Origin: Lachnospira sp. UBA4346
GTDB taxonomy: Bacteria; Bacillota; Clostridia; Lachnospirales; Lachnospiraceae
Direction of reading: 5' to 3'
DNA: 8,026 nt
Assembly: GCA_002394205.1 (NCBI GenBank)
Contig: DGTC01000041.1
Location: 1-8,026 of the forward strand
In this document: one piece after another, positions 5,793 through 8,026 of the stretch
How positions within the stretch are numbered: the first letter of the stretch is position 1
Layout of the letters: the number at the start of each line of letters is the position of its first letter
Notes under the pieces: generated by a model
What the model was told of the DNA's origin: nothing
The model's database searches: none
The model's input: the letters and a program-made list of their open reading frames with translations, nothing else
Translations under genes and position numbers: made by a program

Positions 5793-6944
5793 ATGAGTTA
5801 TATTATAACAACATTGGGAAACCTCGTTCAGCAGACAGCATTTTTTAATCTGACATGGGGAAATTACCTCATGGTTGCTGTTGCGTTGGTTTTCTTATAT
5901 TTAGCAATCAAAAAAGGATATGAACCTCTGCTTCTTGTGCCAATTTCATTTGGTATGCTTCTGGTAAATCTCTATCCAGATATTATGTTGAGCATTGAAG
6001 ATTCCAATAATGGAATCGGAGGTTTACTTCATTATTTCTATTTGTTAGATGAATGGAGTATTTTACCATCCTTAATTTTCTTAGGTGTAGGTGCGATGAC
6101 AGACTTCGGTCCGTTAATTGCCAATCCGAAGAGCTTCTTGTTGGGAGCAGCAGCACAGTTTGGTATTTTTGCAGCTTATATTATGGCAATCTTTATGGGA
6201 TTCCCAGATAAAGCAGCAGCAGCTATTTCTATTATCGGTGGTGCAGATGGTCCTACATCAATCTTTCTTGCCGGTAAATTAGGACAGACTGCATACATGG
6301 GACCGATTGCGGTAGCAGCATATTCATATATGTCATTGGTTCCGATTATTCAGCCACCAATTATGAAGGCATTAACAACAGAAGAGGAGAGAAAGATTAA
6401 AATGGAACAGCTTCGTCCTGTTTCAAAGTTAGAAAAGATTCTCTTCCCAGTTATTGTAACAATCGTCGTTGTATTGATTTTACCGACAACAGCTCCGTTA
6501 GTAGGTATGTTGATGTTAGGTAATTTATTTAAAGAGTCAGGCGTTGTTAAGCAGTTATCAGATACAGCTTCTAATGCGTTGATGTATATTGTTGTAATCA
6601 TCTTAGGTACATCTGTAGGTGCTACAACAAGTGCTGCAGCATTCTTGAATCTTAGCACATTAAAGATTGTTGCTTTAGGTTTGATTGCATTTGCATTCGG
6701 AACATCAGCAGGTGTAATCTTTGGTAAGATTATGTGCAAACTTACACATGGCAAGGTGAATCCATTAATTGGTTCAGCCGGTGTATCAGCCGTTCCAATG
6801 GCTGCTCGTGTATCACAGAAAGTTGGTGCAGAGGCAGATCCTTCGAACTTCTTACTGATGCATGCGATGGGACCAAACGTAGCGGGTGTTATCGGTACAG
6901 CCGTAGCTGCCGGTACATTTATGGCGATGTTTGGTGTAATGTAA
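5793..6944 (+). CDS. oadB: Sodium-pumping decarboxylase beta subunit
   Basis: OadB (PF03977) is the integral membrane subunit that decarboxylates carboxybiotin and exports Na+ (about two Na+ per CO2), turning fermentation energy into a sodium gradient. The 383 residues are strongly hydrophobic with many helices. The signature GGADGPTSIF (149-158) contains D152, matching the Klebsiella Asp203 required for catalysis and Na+ coupling. Y177 or Y179 in AYSYMSLVPIIQPP corresponds to Tyr229. The segment NPLIGSAGVSAVPMAARVSQ carries N323, G327, S332 and R339, with the spacing of Klebsiella Asn373, Gly377, Ser382 and Arg389. All key residues therefore look present and the pump should be active. The length is shorter than that of enterobacterial OadB (about 430). 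The ATG follows GGAGG (5781-5785) by 7 nt, 35 nt after the carrier gene. Confidence 0.95.
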   Translation: MSYIITTLGNLVQQTAFFNLTWGNYLMVAVALVFLYLAIKKGYEPLLLVPISFGMLLVNLYPDIMLSIEDSNNGIGGLLHYFYLLDEWSILPSLIFLGVGAMTDFGPLIANPKSFLLGAAAQFGIFAAYIMAIFMGFPDKAAAAISIIGGADGPTSIFLAGKLGQTAYMGPIAVAAYSYMSLVPIIQPPIMKALTTEEERKIKMEQLRPVSKLEKILFPVIVTIVVVLILPTTAPLVGMLMLGNLFKESGVVKQLSDTASNALMYIVVIILGTSVGATTSAAAFLNLSTLKIVALGLIAFAFGTSAGVIFGKIMCKLTHGKVNPLIGSAGVSAVPMAARVSQKVGAEADPSNFLLMHAMGPNVAGVIGTAVAAGTFMAMFGVM

Positions 6945-6971
6945 ATAGAAATATAAATGGAGGATATGAAG

Positions 6972-8026
6972 ATGGCAGAACAGGTGAAAAAACCTTTAAA
7001 GATTACTGAAACAGTATTAAGAGATGCTCACCAGTCTCTGATTGCTACTAGAATGACAACAGAACAGATGCTTCCAATCGTTGATAAGATGGATAAAGTT
7101 GGTTATCATTCAGTAGAATGTTGGGGTGGTGCTACATTTGATGCTTCTCTTAGATTCTTAAAGGAAGATCCATGGGAGAGACTTAGAAAGTTAAGAGATG
7201 GATTCAAGAATACAAAGTTACAGATGTTATTCAGAGGACAGAATATTTTAGGATATAATCATTATGCAGATGATGTTGTAGAATATTTTGTTCAGAAGTC
7301 TATTGCAAATGGTATTGATATCATTCGTATCTTTGACTGCTTTAACGATTTAAGAAATCTTGAAACAGCAGTAAAAGCAGCAAAGAAAGAAAAAGGACAT
7401 GCACAGATTGCATTGTCTTATACATTAGGTGACGCTTATACACTTGATTATTGGAAAGAAACAGCAAAGAAAATTGAAGATATGGGTGCAGACTCAATCT
7501 GTATCAAAGATATGGCTGGACTTTTGGTTCCTTACAAAGCAACAGAGCTTGTACAGGCATTAAAGGAAGGTTCATCACTTCCAATTCAGATGCATACACA
7601 TTATACATCAGGTGTTGCTTCAATGACATATTTGAAGGCAGTAGAAGCTGGTGCTGATATTATTGATACAGCAATGTCACCATTCTCAATGGGTACAAGC
7701 CAGCCGGCCACAGAAGTTATGGTTGAGACATTTAAGGGAACTCCATATGATACAGGTCTTGATCAGAACTTGTTATCAGAAATCGCTAATTACTTCCAGC
7801 CAATGCGTGAAGAAGCATTAAAGAGCGGTCTTATGAACACAAAGGTATTGGGTGTTAATATTAAGACACTTCTTTATCAGGTACCGGGTGGTATGCTTTC
7901 TAACCTTGTATCTCAGTTAAAAGATGCAGGTGCAGAAGATAAGTATCAGGCTGTACTTGAGGAAATCCCAAGAGTTCGTAAGGATTATGGTGAACCACCA
8001 CTTGTTACACCTTCATCACAGATTGT
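6972..8026 (+). CDS. oadA: Oxaloacetate decarboxylase alpha / transcarboxylase 5S-type carboxyltransferase (3' end outside window)
   Basis: This enzyme moves CO2 between oxaloacetate and carrier biotin, giving pyruvate. 351 residues are visible and the frame is open at the right edge. The HMGL-like TIM-barrel domain (PF00682) starts with ETVLRDAHQSL (13-23) and contains FRGQNILGY (87-95), IRIFDCFND (118-126), SICIKDMAG (175-183) and MHTHYTSG (207-214). The metal ligands D18, H208, H210 and carbamylated-type K179 match Klebsiella Asp17, His207, His209 and Lys178 at a constant offset of one. From about 290 the pyruvate-carboxylase C-terminal conserved region (PF02436) begins. The ATG at 6972 is chosen over the in-frame ATG at 6966 because GGAGG (6959-6963) lies 8 nt from the former and only 2 nt from the latter. 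Whether the unseen end carries a biotin domain is unknown. It is 27 nt after oadB, so clearly in the same operon. Confidence 0.93.
   Translation, partial: MAEQVKKPLKITETVLRDAHQSLIATRMTTEQMLPIVDKMDKVGYHSVECWGGATFDASLRFLKEDPWERLRKLRDGFKNTKLQMLFRGQNILGYNHYADDVVEYFVQKSIANGIDIIRIFDCFNDLRNLETAVKAAKKEKGHAQIALSYTLGDAYTLDYWKETAKKIEDMGADSICIKDMAGLLVPYKATELVQALKEGSSLPIQMHTHYTSGVASMTYLKAVEAGADIIDTAMSPFSMGTSQPATEVMVETFKGTPYDTGLDQNLLSEIANYFQPMREEALKSGLMNTKVLGVNIKTLLYQVPGGMLSNLVSQLKDAGAEDKYQAVLEEIPRVRKDYGEPPLVTPSSQI

Noticed and set aside
6350..6754. 134-residue minus-strand frame inside oadB
   Set aside because: It is the antisense shadow of a strongly conserved membrane protein; no independent support.
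6734..7009. 91-residue plus-strand frame spanning the oadB end and oadA start
   Set aside because: It is out of frame with both well-recognised proteins and has no matching ribosome site.

Overview
The window looks like chromosomal DNA of an anaerobic, low-G+C Firmicute, most likely a Lachnospiraceae-type gut Clostridium (Roseburia/Agathobacter/Butyrivibrio-like). This rests on the AT-rich intergenic DNA, strong AGGAGG-type Shine-Dalgarno sites, AGA-rich codon use, and a sodium-pump decarboxylase operon of the kind found in fermenters. The genus is an inference.

Left part, minus strand (1-1929): a structured segment of about 50% G+C (1-98) and a perfect 21-bp hairpin (99-161), probably a bidirectional terminator. 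Then comes a YprB-type RNase H-fold/DEDD exonuclease gene (185-1339), preceded on the minus strand by a small two-helix membrane protein of unknown function (1450-1929). These two may be co-transcribed.

Middle (1930-3097): a divergent regulatory region with an exact-consensus sigma-70 promoter (1982-2011), an AT-rich leader carrying a 13-bp direct repeat, and a stand-alone thiamine pyrophosphokinase gene, thiN (2149-2823). Its GTG start overlaps an out-of-frame ATG. An AT-rich gap of 274 bases follows. It carries the candidate promoter of the next operon, with an 18-bp site resembling the clostridial Rex (NADH-sensing repressor) box lying over its -10.

Right part, plus strand (3098-8026, running off the edge): a tight five-gene operon. 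In order it encodes an acyl-CoA carboxyltransferase (12S/MmdA/PccB type), a lipoprotein-like OadG with a large external domain, a biotin carrier, the OadB sodium-pump subunit, and an OadA/5S-type pyruvate carboxyltransferase that is cut by the window end. Gaps are 18, 2, 35 and 27 nt.

The most interesting point is that two chemically different carboxyltransferases (one for acyl-CoA, one for oxaloacetate/pyruvate) are encoded with one biotin carrier and one membrane decarboxylase, and no biotin carboxylase is seen. The simplest model is a sodium-coupled transcarboxylase/decarboxylase: CO2 units pass from a carboxylated acyl-CoA and/or oxaloacetate to carrier biotin, and are then either handed to the other acceptor or released at OadB with Na+ export. 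The possible Rex site would tie this to the cell's redox state. The architecture is seen in the sequence; substrates, direction and regulation are inferred.
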